A stretch of DNA of 23,039 nt, from positions 1-23,039 of the IMG/VR virus record IMGVR_UViG_3300030329_003455. One strand, given 5' to 3'. This stretch comes from a virus. A program made the position numbers and the translations under genes. Shown piece after piece: positions 5,290-11,903 of this stretch (within the stretch, counting starts at the first letter, position 1; every line of letters starts with the position of its first letter). The notes beneath the pieces were generated by a model. That model was given only the letters and a program-made list of their open reading frames with translations, had not been told where the DNA came from and ran no database searches.

Positions 5290-5445
5290 TTACTCCAAAT
5301 ATTTCTTGATCCAATTATTAAGAGTCTGATAGTTCTTGAACCCTAACAGCTTTGAGGCTTGAACCTTGTTATTTTTTGAAGCTTTGAGGGCTTCCCTAAT
5401 TCTAGCTCGAATTAGGGTTGCGATTTCCTTTTCTAAAGGGATCAA
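5290..5445 (-). CDS. Orphan Fis-like helix-turn-helix protein (51 aa)
   Basis: A 51-codon leftward frame starts at TTG (5443-5445) with GGAG seven bases upstream and overlaps the stop of the 246-aa gene in a TTGA arrangement, indicating translational coupling. Residues about 14-51 (IREALKASKNNKVQASKLLG, then YQTLNNWIKKYLE) match the Fis/NtrC C-terminal HTH_8 pattern: helix, NN.VQAS.LLG turn and recognition helix TL.NWIKK. In NtrC-type regulators this domain follows an ATPase; here it stands alone, as in Fis itself. It likely dimerises and binds DNA near its own locus. Its non-ATG start and size make it easy to miss. Confidence 0.65.
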   Translation of the reverse strand: MIPLEKEIATLIRARIREALKASKNNKVQASKLLGFKNYQTLNNWIKKYLE

Positions 5446-6182
5446 TACATCACTCCTTCTATCTCTTTACAGTTTGAAAGTATAGCGAACTTTTTAAAGT
5501 CATCATCATTAGCACAGCCCCCATTTTCATTAAACCATTCACCTGACCATGATAGACCAAAAGAGCCGTTGCGTGTAGACCCGTCAAGCAAGTCTTTTGT
5601 TTCAGTATCAACTGACATATCTGCTATTGAAAAATGACAGTAGTCAGTCAGTACAGAATAAGGCTCTTCATAATCATTTATTTTAAAAAGTTTTGCGTCA
5701 GTGTAACCCCCTCGAACGTCAGCGCCACCGTGAATTTGAAGCAATACATAATCCTCGTCATCAGGATTTTTTAAGAATTGACCTTGCAGAACCTGAGAAA
5801 AATTATTGTCCCAGTTATAGGTGTTGAATCCAAGGCCGTCAGCTTCAAACCCCATATCATCAAGTAAATCTGACCCTTCAGAATCAGTCCCGCAATATTG
5901 ACCGTTCCAGTTGTTAACTTCTATTGCGTTAAACCTATGGCAGAACTTATCAAGTTCTAAAATCCCGCTTGTAAGTTTATGAAATAGAGAAACTGTGACT
6001 TCTGGCCATGAGTCTCCAACGTCATAAAATTTTATTGTTGCGGGTGCAGTATTTTTGAAATAGTCAATATTACACCCTTGATTACGTTGCCAATTACGAC
6101 CACCAGCACCCCCGCTATCTAATATGTGGGTGCCAGTATTTTCGGTTAACATTGCAACTATTGTTTCTTCTAAATTTTTCAT
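5442..6182 (-). CDS. Conserved hypothetical phage protein (246 aa)
   Basis: The 246-aa protein starts MKNLEETIVAMLTENTGTHI and continues LDSGGAGGRNWQRNQ. That opening (TENTGTH.LDSGGA.GRNW..N) recurs in uncharacterised phage proteins as I recall; function unknown. It is acidic, rich in Gly, Asp and Asn, and has LQIHGGADVRGGYTDAKLF in the middle and a Trp/Asn-rich segment near the end. It has no transmembrane segment and no clear catalytic motif. Its promoter region (6183-6271) is a near-copy of the one before the membrane-protein gene. It is followed by the coupled Fis-like HTH gene. Confidence 0.75.
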   Translation of the reverse strand: MKNLEETIVAMLTENTGTHILDSGGAGGRNWQRNQGCNIDYFKNTAPATIKFYDVGDSWPEVTVSLFHKLTSGILELDKFCHRFNAIEVNNWNGQYCGTDSEGSDLLDDMGFEADGLGFNTYNWDNNFSQVLQGQFLKNPDDEDYVLLQIHGGADVRGGYTDAKLFKINDYEEPYSVLTDYCHFSIADMSVDTETKDLLDGSTRNGSFGLSWSGEWFNENGGCANDDDFKKFAILSNCKEIEGVMY

Positions 6183-6271
6183 TGTTTTTTTCCAATTCTA
6201 AATTAACAATATAAAAAAAGTATAAAGATATTTATACATAATGCAAGCTTTTTATATAAGAATTTTTATAT
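6183..6271 (-). promoter_or_regulatory. Leftward promoter/operator, copy 1 of a duplicated 89-bp region
   Basis: On the minus strand: TTGCAT (6241-6246), 16-base spacer, TATACT (6219-6224). The spacer and -10 contain a perfect inverted repeat GTATAAA-N4-TTTATAC (6220-6237). Just upstream is an 18-base near-palindrome, ATATAAGAATTTTTATAT (6254-6271, one mismatched pair). The whole 89 bases match 7188-7276 with four differences. Confidence 0.7.
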
Positions 6272-6302
6272 CTAGTCGGGTTGCTGCGGTCTTATTTATT
6301 GG

Positions 6303-6391
6303 TCAGGGTTCGGGGTTCGGGGCTTTATAGTTCGGGTTCGGGGTTCGGGGCTTTATAGTTCGGGTTCGGGGTTCGGGGTTCCCTTTTATAG
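6303..6391. repeat. TTCGGG repeat array B with 28-bp higher-order units
   Basis: Eight TTCGGG words start at 6309, 6316, 6331, 6337, 6344, 6359, 6365 and 6372. They are organised in 28-base units that each end in CTTTATAG: 6303-6330 (degenerate start), 6331-6358 and a longer variant at 6359-6391. The G-runs of three to four bases separated by TTC can stack as a G-quadruplex if one loop is about 11 bases. The region between the 246-aa gene's promoter and the 105-aa gene has no coding potential that I can support. Confidence 0.8.
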
Positions 6392-6455
6392 TGATAACAA
6401 AAACTATTATTACTATATATAAAACTTTTTAATCTGCAGCCGATTTTTGAGCCGA

Positions 6456-6481
6456 AAGAAAAAGGCCTCTTTAAAGGCCTT
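6456..6481 (-). terminator. Leftward intrinsic terminator after the 105-aa gene
   Basis: AAGGCCT (6462-6468) pairs with AGGCCTT (6475-6481) around a 6-base loop. On the minus strand the stem is followed by TTTTTCTTT. It lies about 40 bases downstream of the 105-aa gene and closes the leftward 7187-to-6521 unit before the TTCGGG array. Confidence 0.75.
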
Positions 6482-6520
6482 AATCATTATTTATGTTCTA
6501 TTAGGGTTAAATTAAACCCA

Positions 6521-6838
6521 TTACTGCTCCCCCCCATGATTCATTGCTAATGTTCGGCTAGACAATCTTACTTTTCCATTAGTTAAGTTTTTGTCAACGC
6601 CGCCATCAATAACGTTTACTATAACGTTTTTTTCTTTTAATAACTTGAGCAGCTTTGATGCGTCACAATCTTCTTCTAAATATACAGTGCCAGTCGCCAA
6701 GTCATAATAGGAAAATTCCGAAAATTCTTTAAGACTAATTCCAAAACCCCTAATATCATAGCTGGAAATTTTAATGTAGCCATGGCTTATTGTGTCGATA
6801 TGGGGAATTGAGATTGGTGTATGTGAAAACATATTCAT
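6521..6838 (-). CDS. Hypothetical protein (105 aa)
   Basis: The 105-aa protein starts MNMFSHTPISIPHIDTISHG and is mostly beta-like in its first half (GYIKISSYDIRGFGISLKEF, YYDLATGTVYLEED). A helix, DASKLLKLLKEKN, follows, with a short tail ending HGGEQ. The ribosome site AAAGGAG lies inside the end of the 52-aa gene, whose stop directly abuts this ATG (TAAATG), so the two are coupled. Last gene of the leftward 7187-to-6521 unit. No family recognised. Confidence 0.7.
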   Translation of the reverse strand: MNMFSHTPISIPHIDTISHGYIKISSYDIRGFGISLKEFSEFSYYDLATGTVYLEEDCDASKLLKLLKEKNVIVNVIDGGVDKNLTNGKVRLSSRTLAMNHGGEQ

Positions 6839-6997
6839 TTAAAATTGCTCCTTTAAAATTTTTTTTACTTTCGCATTGTCTTTTGCTTGCAATGCGTTTC
6901 TTAAATCGTCATTTTCTAAAGCAATGTCTGGATCAATGGTGTATCTACTACATAAACATAAAAATTCATTTTGAGTCATTTTATATATCTTTTTCAT
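6839..6997 (-). CDS. Small hypothetical phage protein (52 aa)
   Basis: A 52-codon leftward frame runs from ATG 6995-6997 to TAA 6839-6841, filling the gap between the membrane-protein and 105-aa genes. The product starts MKKIYKMTQNEFLCLCSRYT and continues IDPDIALENDDLRNAL and KVKKILKEQF. The pattern MTQ.EFL.LC..Y.I.P..ALEND..R.AL resembles tiny phage proteins I have seen elsewhere, of unknown role. An alternative start is the ATG at 6977-6979 (46 aa), which begins at MTQNEF and may be preferable. Its fit between neighbours (4 bases from one stop, abutting the next start) supports it being real. Confidence 0.65.
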   Translation of the reverse strand: MKKIYKMTQNEFLCLCSRYTIDPDIALENDDLRNALQAKDNAKVKKILKEQF

Positions 6998-7001
6998 TTT
7001 C

Positions 7002-7187
7002 TTATATTAAAGCAGCTATCAATAAAGAAGCCACATAAATTGAAGCCATAACCATTAGAGTCCAAGCCAATTTATTCCAAAAAACTTTTTTGGCTTCTTC
7101 TTTAGCATAGTATGCATGGATATGTTTGAATCTTTCTGCCTTAGATTCTTTTAACATTTTTTCCCATTCGGTTAATTGTTCTACCAT
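7002..7187 (-). CDS. Small C-terminally anchored membrane protein (61 aa)
   Basis: The 61-aa product starts MVEQLTEWEKMLKESKAERF at ATG 7185-7187, preceded by GGAG at good spacing. The frame is open 19 codons further upstream, but that part only translates the promoter/operator. A charged, helical cytoplasmic-looking half (residues 1-36) is followed by one hydrophobic segment, LAWTLMVMASIYVASLLIAA, to the C-terminus, so it is probably a tail-anchored inner-membrane protein. First gene of the leftward unit under the second copy of the duplicated promoter. It could be an exclusion or membrane-associated early protein, or holin-like, but nothing specific supports either. Confidence 0.65.
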   Translation of the reverse strand: MVEQLTEWEKMLKESKAERFKHIHAYYAKEEAKKVFWNKLAWTLMVMASIYVASLLIAALI

Positions 7188-7276
7188 TGTTTTTCTCCAA
7201 TTCTTAATTAACAATATAAAAAAAGTATAAAGATATTTATACATAGTACAAGCTTTTTATATAAGAATTTTTATAT
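7188..7276 (-). promoter_or_regulatory. Leftward promoter/operator, copy 2 of the duplicated 89-bp region
   Basis: On the minus strand: TTGTAC (7246-7251), 16-base spacer, TATACT (7224-7229). The palindromes are the same as in copy 1: GTATAAA-N4-TTTATAC at 7225-7242 and the 18-base near-palindrome at 7259-7276. Only four bases differ from 6183-6271, and two of them lie in the -35 hexamer. The remaining 7277-7433 holds no gene I can support; a weak inverted repeat, GGGTAT/ATACCC, is at 7347-7369. Confidence 0.7.
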
Positions 7277-7433
7277 TTATCCAGCACCTGTGTTTAATTA
7301 TCTTTTTCCTAGGTACCCTAAGCAATCTAAACAAATGTTCGGATTCGGGTATCTATTAAAGCAATACCCCCTATTTTCAAGCAATGACGGACAGCAACTT
7401 ATACTCTGTTTCCCACGAACAATCGCGGGTCCC

Positions 7434-7476
7434 TTGACAAATGCACCATAACTTCCTATAATGCACCATAAGTTAT
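7434..7476 (+). promoter_or_regulatory. Perfect-consensus sigma70 promoter with twin direct repeats and dyad
   Basis: TTGACA (7434-7439), exactly 17 bases, TATAAT (7457-7462). AATGCACCATAA occurs at 7440-7451 (within the spacer) and again at 7460-7471 (starting inside the -10), 20 bases apart, about two helical turns. An inverted repeat ATAACTT-N15-AAGTTAT (7448-7476) is centred on the end of the -10. A promoter this strong is probably repressed or timed by a protein binding these repeats. It should drive the main rightward structural unit. Confidence 0.85.
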
Positions 7477-7507
7477 AATTAGTTATTTTATGGGGGTTTT
7501 TAGTTTT

Positions 7508-7747
7508 ATGGCTACATACAGGATAAATTACGGTGAAGTTAGGGAGTTTGAGTGTCAGTCACCATCCGAGGTTGTTCCTGAGTTGCAGCGTTATCACATG
7601 ACGGGTAGTTGTGATGATGAGCGTTTATTTATGCGCAGGGTTGCATCTGAGATGTGTGAATGGAACGGGAAGAATTATTATTTTAACAGCCGGGAGGATT
7701 TTGCGGATAGTATGATTAGGAATGGTTTATTGGAATATGTTGATTAA
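7508..7747 (+). CDS. Small hypothetical protein (79 aa), first gene of the structural unit
   Basis: The product starts MATYRINYGEVREFECQSPS at ATG 7508, with a G run 11 bases upstream. An in-frame ATG at 7490 would add six residues (85 aa) but has no ribosome site. The protein is small, acidic and soluble, with a CDDERLFMRRVASEMCEW helix and an aromatic NGKNYYFNSREDF segment. I do not recognise a family. As the first gene after the strong promoter and before the giant virion-type protein, it may be a regulator or accessory of head assembly; position alone suggests this. Confidence 0.7.
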   Translation: MATYRINYGEVREFECQSPSEVVPELQRYHMTGSCDDERLFMRRVASEMCEWNGKNYYFNSREDFADSMIRNGLLEYVD

Positions 7748-7799
7748 CAAGAAAGTATTTGTTAGAGTTAGCCTTATATAATTTTGCAGGAGGTTAATT

Positions 7800-10700
7800 A
7801 TGAGTAGTGGCATAGCTGTTAAGACGGGATTTTCTTCTCCTGCTATGATGGGTGGTATGCGTCCTATGGCGGGTATGGTTTCTCCTTATGGTATGCCGTT
7901 TCCTTCTGGTCCTCCTCCTGTTTCTCCTCCTGTTTCTCAGCAATTTCCTTCACCTATGAGTGTTCCTATGAATGCTTCGCGGGGCAATGTTGCTATTCAG
8001 GACAGGTCTAATGCTCCTCGTCGTCGCAGGTTTGGGGATAGTTTGGAGCGTATGTTATCCAGCACTGCGATGAGTCGTGGTGGTATGGGTAGTTTTCGTT
8101 CATCGGTTTCACGTTCTATGGTTCCACGTTTTATGATGGGTGGTGGTTTAGCATCACCTATGGTTTCTGCGGATGATATGTCTAGTATGGATGTATTTAC
8201 TGGTCAGATTCCTAATAATTATTCACCTATTCAGTATTATCAGGGTGCTGGTGAGGTTATGCCGGCAAATCGTGAGGATATTGGTTATGAGGCTGGTGGT
8301 GCTGGTTTTTCTGTTGTTACGGGTGGTCACAGAGGCTGGGGTGGACCAGAAGCGGGTTATGTTTCTCATGTAGTTTACACTGATGTTGATGGTAATCAGA
8401 GTAAATTGGCGACAATATCTGGTTATAAAGATAGCACTTACAGGAACAGGCATAATGCTCAGAGTTTAGCTAATCAATTAAATACTGCGGCATATTCTGG
8501 TTCTGGTTTGGGTATTGAGGCTGAGTCTGGTCGTGGTATGGGTGCTGGTTTATTAGGTATGGGTGATAGGCAGAGTTATTTGACGTTATCTGACGGGACC
8601 AGGATTGGCACGAGGCAGGGTAGTGGTTCGTCTGGTGAGCTTGAGAATTTGAATACTTGGGCTAGTGCGGCGATGGAATTGAATCAGGATATATATGGTG
8701 ATGGTACTGTTGGCATTGATGATGGTACTGATGATGGTACTGATGACGGCACGGATGGAAGCACTGGAGGCACAGGAGTTACTGGCACTGGTGATTATAG
8801 TAATGTTGTTACTGGCGGTGGTGATGCTACGAACATGATTGACACGAATATTGGCACTAGCACGGATGTTGGTGGTGATATGAATACGATGATTGGTAAT
8901 TATGGTATTTCGAGCAATCCTGCGGAGACTGCATTATTTGGTCCTAATGTTAGCGATGATTTATCTGTTGATTCTCAGTATACAGTTATTGCTGATCCTA
9001 ATTCAGTTAGTGGTTACAGTTATGGTACAACTGGCGGTGATACTATGACGGGTATATCTAACATTGGTGCGATTACGTTACCTGCTGATCCTATTGAGTT
9101 AGATATTTTTAATTATCTTAGTGGTCCTGCTTATGGCACGTTGGGTCAGGATGTTAGTGGTTATTTTCTGGGTGGTTTTGTTAAGGACGATGATGACGAA
9201 GATTACACGCCTACGAGTGATGAGTTACAAGCTGCGATTACTGCTGGAGGTGGAACAGACAAAACTTCTGATACAAGCAAAGTTGATTTTACTAAAACTG
9301 CATCTGGCAAAGATTTTACAACGTCTGCTGAATCTGACACTGATGATTTATTTGGTGGCACTAAGTACATTATAAACGACACGGGTAGGATGATAGACAA
9401 TATCAGCCTGCAGAAGTACACCGATTTGTTAGGTAATGCGTATGACGATTCAAGGTTAGTGGAGCCTGGTAATGTTGCTATTAACTACAAAGGTAATGTA
9501 GATATTAATAAAGCCGATTCACTTCCTTCTTATTTACCTCCAAACGCTCCTGGGTTTGATCAAGTCCCAACTAATCCTACTACATTTCAGTATGGATCAG
9601 GAGAAGTTAATATTCCAAAATATAGTATGCCGTACCTCCCGACTATAGCAGACTGGCCTCAGTTTTTCAATACTCCCCCAGACCCTTTTAATAAGGATCT
9701 TGAAGTTTTTAATGAGGCACAGCGTACACCTTATTCTCTTGCGCTATCTCCTTATCCCAAGGAAGAAGTGATAGGTCTTACTAGAGTAGCCTTGGGGGAG
9801 CATGAGAGTCCCGACCAACGTAGATCTAAGGCTGGATTAGATTCCGTATTTTCACAAGATCCGATAGTGTCCACTGGTTCTCAGCCCAGTACAACCAAAT
9901 TTGTATTTGGGGATGGATCTAAATACGAAGGAGAAATTAAGGATAATAAATTTCATGGGCAGGGTACCTATACTTTTGCCGATGGGACCAAACAGGTGGG
10001 AATCTGGAAGGATGGATATTTTCAGGAAGGGGATTCATTTGGTGAGTTATTCCCTGGCTCTAGGATTTTTGGCTCCCTGGATCAAGCGGACCCAAGTAGC
10101 GAGCTATCTCAAGGAACGGCCCCAACAGGAGATCCTTATTCAGGAGATCCTTATTATAGAGGTGATATAAATTTGTTAGGTACAGATGATGGTAGATTAG
10201 CAGATGCAAGTCCTCAGAATGAAATACAACCAATGACAGCACCATCACAGGCTTCACTACGTCCACCTACATTACCTTTGTCTGAAGGCATAGATGTTAC
10301 TCCTTTCAATAGATGGGCTCCCCCAGATAGAAGTGAAGACATTTTGGACGCACTAAGGGAGGCCATTTATGGTAATGAAATACGTCCTATGCTTCGTCCT
10401 TTTGATTACGAATATTTTCCATATAAGAATGAAAGCATAGATGATATTGTTAATTTTATAAAGAATGAGGAGGGTTTTCTTTCTTCACCTAGAAAGGATG
10501 GAAATGTTTTCAGGGGTGGTTTTGGAAGTGACACGACGACTTTAGCTGATGGCACGGTTGTTAGTGTAACACCTGATATGAAAATAACGGAAGCTGATGC
10601 TGACAGGGATATAGAGCGCAGGTTGTTGACCGAGTTTTTACCTGCGGTTGAAGGTGCTGTAGGTTCGGAGGCTTATTCAAATTTATCTTCTGGCGCGAGG

Positions 10701-11621
10701 GCTGCTTTAGCTAGTATAGCATATAATTATGGTGCGGGGTTTGCTAAAAAGGGTTATATGGCGGATGTCATATCTGCTGCTAGAGATAATGATGAATCTC
10801 GTTTAGCTTCTGCTGTTAGTAATTTAGGCAATCTTACCAGTGGCATTCATAATCCTAATCGTCGAAATCGTGAGGCTGATATTATAAGGAGTGGTTTGGT
10901 TAATGTTCGGCCGTGGGATATGCAAGATTCTTCTAGAACAATTCCTTTTCAAGGTGGCAATCAAGCTGGTAATAATGTTACGAATCTTTTAGATATTTTT
11001 AAAGATTTTGGTAGTAATTTTGGTCAGAATCTGAGGGAATTTACGGGTGCTGACGCATATGAGGGTATGAGTGATAAGGAACGTTTTAGGCGTAATTTAG
11101 AGTTAGCTGCTGGTCGTATTGGTTCTGATGATATGAACAGGGCTGATGAGATTAACCGTTTACTTAGCGGTGGTGGTAGTAAGCTTTTACAGGCGATGAG
11201 TTTTGGTTTATTGAATCCTGCGGCTGATATGAAGCGCAGGGCTACTAAGATGTTAGAATTGCTTGATAGTGGTGCTGAGATTATACGCATGGGGGATGAA
11301 GGTGGTGTATTAGGCATTATGGACCCTGAGACTAACAGGTTTTTGACTTTTGGCGGTACAGAGGGTCGTGATTCTGATATGAATGTTGTTAGGGATATTG
11401 GTGGTGATGATGACAGGCCAGTTGAGGTTTTGGAGAGGAATTACACGATTGGTTCTGATGGTGTAGTTGTTTGTAATGATGAGGGTTATGTTTATGATTC
11501 TGGGAAAAAGATGTGTGTTCCTGTTACTGAAGATCCTGATTTAGGCATGGCTACTGGTGGTTCTGTTGGTTTAAACAAGGTTGCTGATAATTTTTTAAGG
11601 GCTTTGGGAGGTATGCAATAG
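7800..11621 (+). CDS. Giant virion-type protein with MORN and lysozyme domains (1273 aa)
   Basis: The 1273-aa protein has a near-perfect ribosome site (AGGAGG). Residues 1-130 are Gly/Met/Pro/Ser-rich and look disordered. Residues about 301-325 are a DDGT-type acidic repeat. Residues about 700-745 contain a classical MORN unit (YEGEIKDNKFHGQGTYTFAD). Residues about 880-1035 match a phage muramidase-like domain: FIKNEEGF with candidate catalytic E891, then FRGGFGSDTTTLADGTV, ADRDIERRL and ARAALASIAYNYG; this subfamily, as I recall, shows R.GYGSDT in place of the T4 lysozyme TIGYGH. The C-terminus has GYVYDSGKKMCVP. It is likely a virion-carried peptidoglycan-cutting protein for DNA entry. Codon use changes in the middle (about 9520-10440). 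Confidence 0.75.
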   Translation: MSSGIAVKTGFSSPAMMGGMRPMAGMVSPYGMPFPSGPPPVSPPVSQQFPSPMSVPMNASRGNVAIQDRSNAPRRRRFGDSLERMLSSTAMSRGGMGSFRSSVSRSMVPRFMMGGGLASPMVSADDMSSMDVFTGQIPNNYSPIQYYQGAGEVMPANREDIGYEAGGAGFSVVTGGHRGWGGPEAGYVSHVVYTDVDGNQSKLATISGYKDSTYRNRHNAQSLANQLNTAAYSGSGLGIEAESGRGMGAGLLGMGDRQSYLTLSDGTRIGTRQGSGSSGELENLNTWASAAMELNQDIYGDGTVGIDDGTDDGTDDGTDGSTGGTGVTGTGDYSNVVTGGGDATNMIDTNIGTSTDVGGDMNTMIGNYGISSNPAETALFGPNVSDDLSVDSQYTVIADPNSVSGYSYGTTGGDTMTGISNIGAITLPADPIELDIFNYLSGPAYGTLGQDVSGYFLGGFVKDDDDEDYTPTSDELQAAITAGGGTDKTSDTSKVDFTKTASGKDFTTSAESDTDDLFGGTKYIINDTGRMIDNISLQKYTDLLGNAYDDSRLVEPGNVAINYKGNVDINKADSLPSYLPPNAPGFDQVPTNPTTFQYGSGEVNIPKYSMPYLPTIADWPQFFNTPPDPFNKDLEVFNEAQRTPYSLALSPYPKEEVIGLTRVALGEHESPDQRRSKAGLDSVFSQDPIVSTGSQPSTTKFVFGDGSKYEGEIKDNKFHGQGTYTFADGTKQVGIWKDGYFQEGDSFGELFPGSRIFGSLDQADPSSELSQGTAPTGDPYSGDPYYRGDINLLGTDDGRLADASPQNEIQPMTAPSQASLRPPTLPLSEGIDVTPFNRWAPPDRSEDILDALREAIYGNEIRPMLRPFDYEYFPYKNESIDDIVNFIKNEEGFLSSPRKDGNVFRGGFGSDTTTLADGTVVSVTPDMKITEADADRDIERRLLTEFLPAVEGAVGSEAYSNLSSGARAALASIAYNYGAGFAKKGYMADVISAARDNDESRLASAVSNLGNLTSGIHNPNRRNREADIIRSGLVNVRPWDMQDSSRTIPFQGGNQAGNNVTNLLDIFKDFGSNFGQNLREFTGADAYEGMSDKERFRRNLELAAGRIGSDDMNRADEINRLLSGGGSKLLQAMSFGLLNPAADMKRRATKMLELLDSGAEIIRMGDEGGVLGIMDPETNRFLTFGGTEGRDSDMNVVRDIGGDDDRPVEVLERNYTIGSDGVVVCNDEGYVYDSGKKMCVPVTEDPDLGMATGGSVGLNKVADNFLRALGGMQ

Positions 11622-11876
11622 ATGTTTTTTTACATTAGGTTTTTATGGGATAGGTTATTTTGTTTGCCTTTTAATTACGTCAGGTTTTTTTTTGTTAAGA
11701 AGAAAGACGATGAGATTATTATGCGTAAGGGGCCTGATTCTTTTCATATTGACAGGACTTCTTCATCTTCTGTTGTTGAGGGTTCTGTTTTGGAGCCGAA
11801 GCCTGTTAAGCCGAAATCGAAAGCGAAGTATAGGCGGAAGTCTAAATCGAAATCTGTTAGGAAATCTAAGAAATGA
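11622..11876 (+). CDS. Small highly basic protein (84 aa)
   Basis: The ATG directly follows the giant gene's TAG, with GGGAGG about ten bases upstream. The N-terminal 26 residues are aromatic and hydrophobic with scattered Arg/Lys (FLWDRLFCLPFNYVRFFFV), and the last 25 residues are extremely basic (KSKAKYRRKSKSKSVRKSKK). An internal ATG at 11721 (51 aa, MRKGPDSFHIDRT) is an alternative start, and would remove the odd hydrophobic part. The basic tail suggests nucleic-acid binding, perhaps a DNA-associated virion protein. No family recognised. It lies just upstream of TerL. Confidence 0.6.
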   Translation: MFFYIRFLWDRLFCLPFNYVRFFFVKKKDDEIIMRKGPDSFHIDRTSSSSVVEGSVLEPKPVKPKSKAKYRRKSKSKSVRKSKK

Positions 11877-11903
11877 TTACTCCTGTATATGGATGATTTT
11901 TAG

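Noticed and set aside
5115-6391. TTCGGG arrays as a CRISPR
   Set aside because: The words are too short, spacers are a few bases and not unique, and no cas genes are present.
6790-7038. An 82-codon rightward frame opposite the 52-aa and 105-aa genes
   Set aside because: No ribosome site or recognisable content; the leftward frames are compactly arranged with coupled starts and stops.
7188-7244. N-terminal extension of the leftward membrane protein (19 extra residues)
   Set aside because: It translates the duplicated promoter/operator; the ATG at 7185-7187 has GGAG and matches the layout of the other copy.
7347-7369. GGGTAT/ATACCC inverted repeat as a terminator
   Set aside because: Only a 6-bp stem with an 11-base loop and no real T run, and no gene ends into it.
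8173-10266. Several frames of 60-90 codons within the 1273-aa gene
   Set aside because: They are shadows from the repetitive Gly/Thr/Asp-rich coding sequence, with no ribosome sites or domain content.
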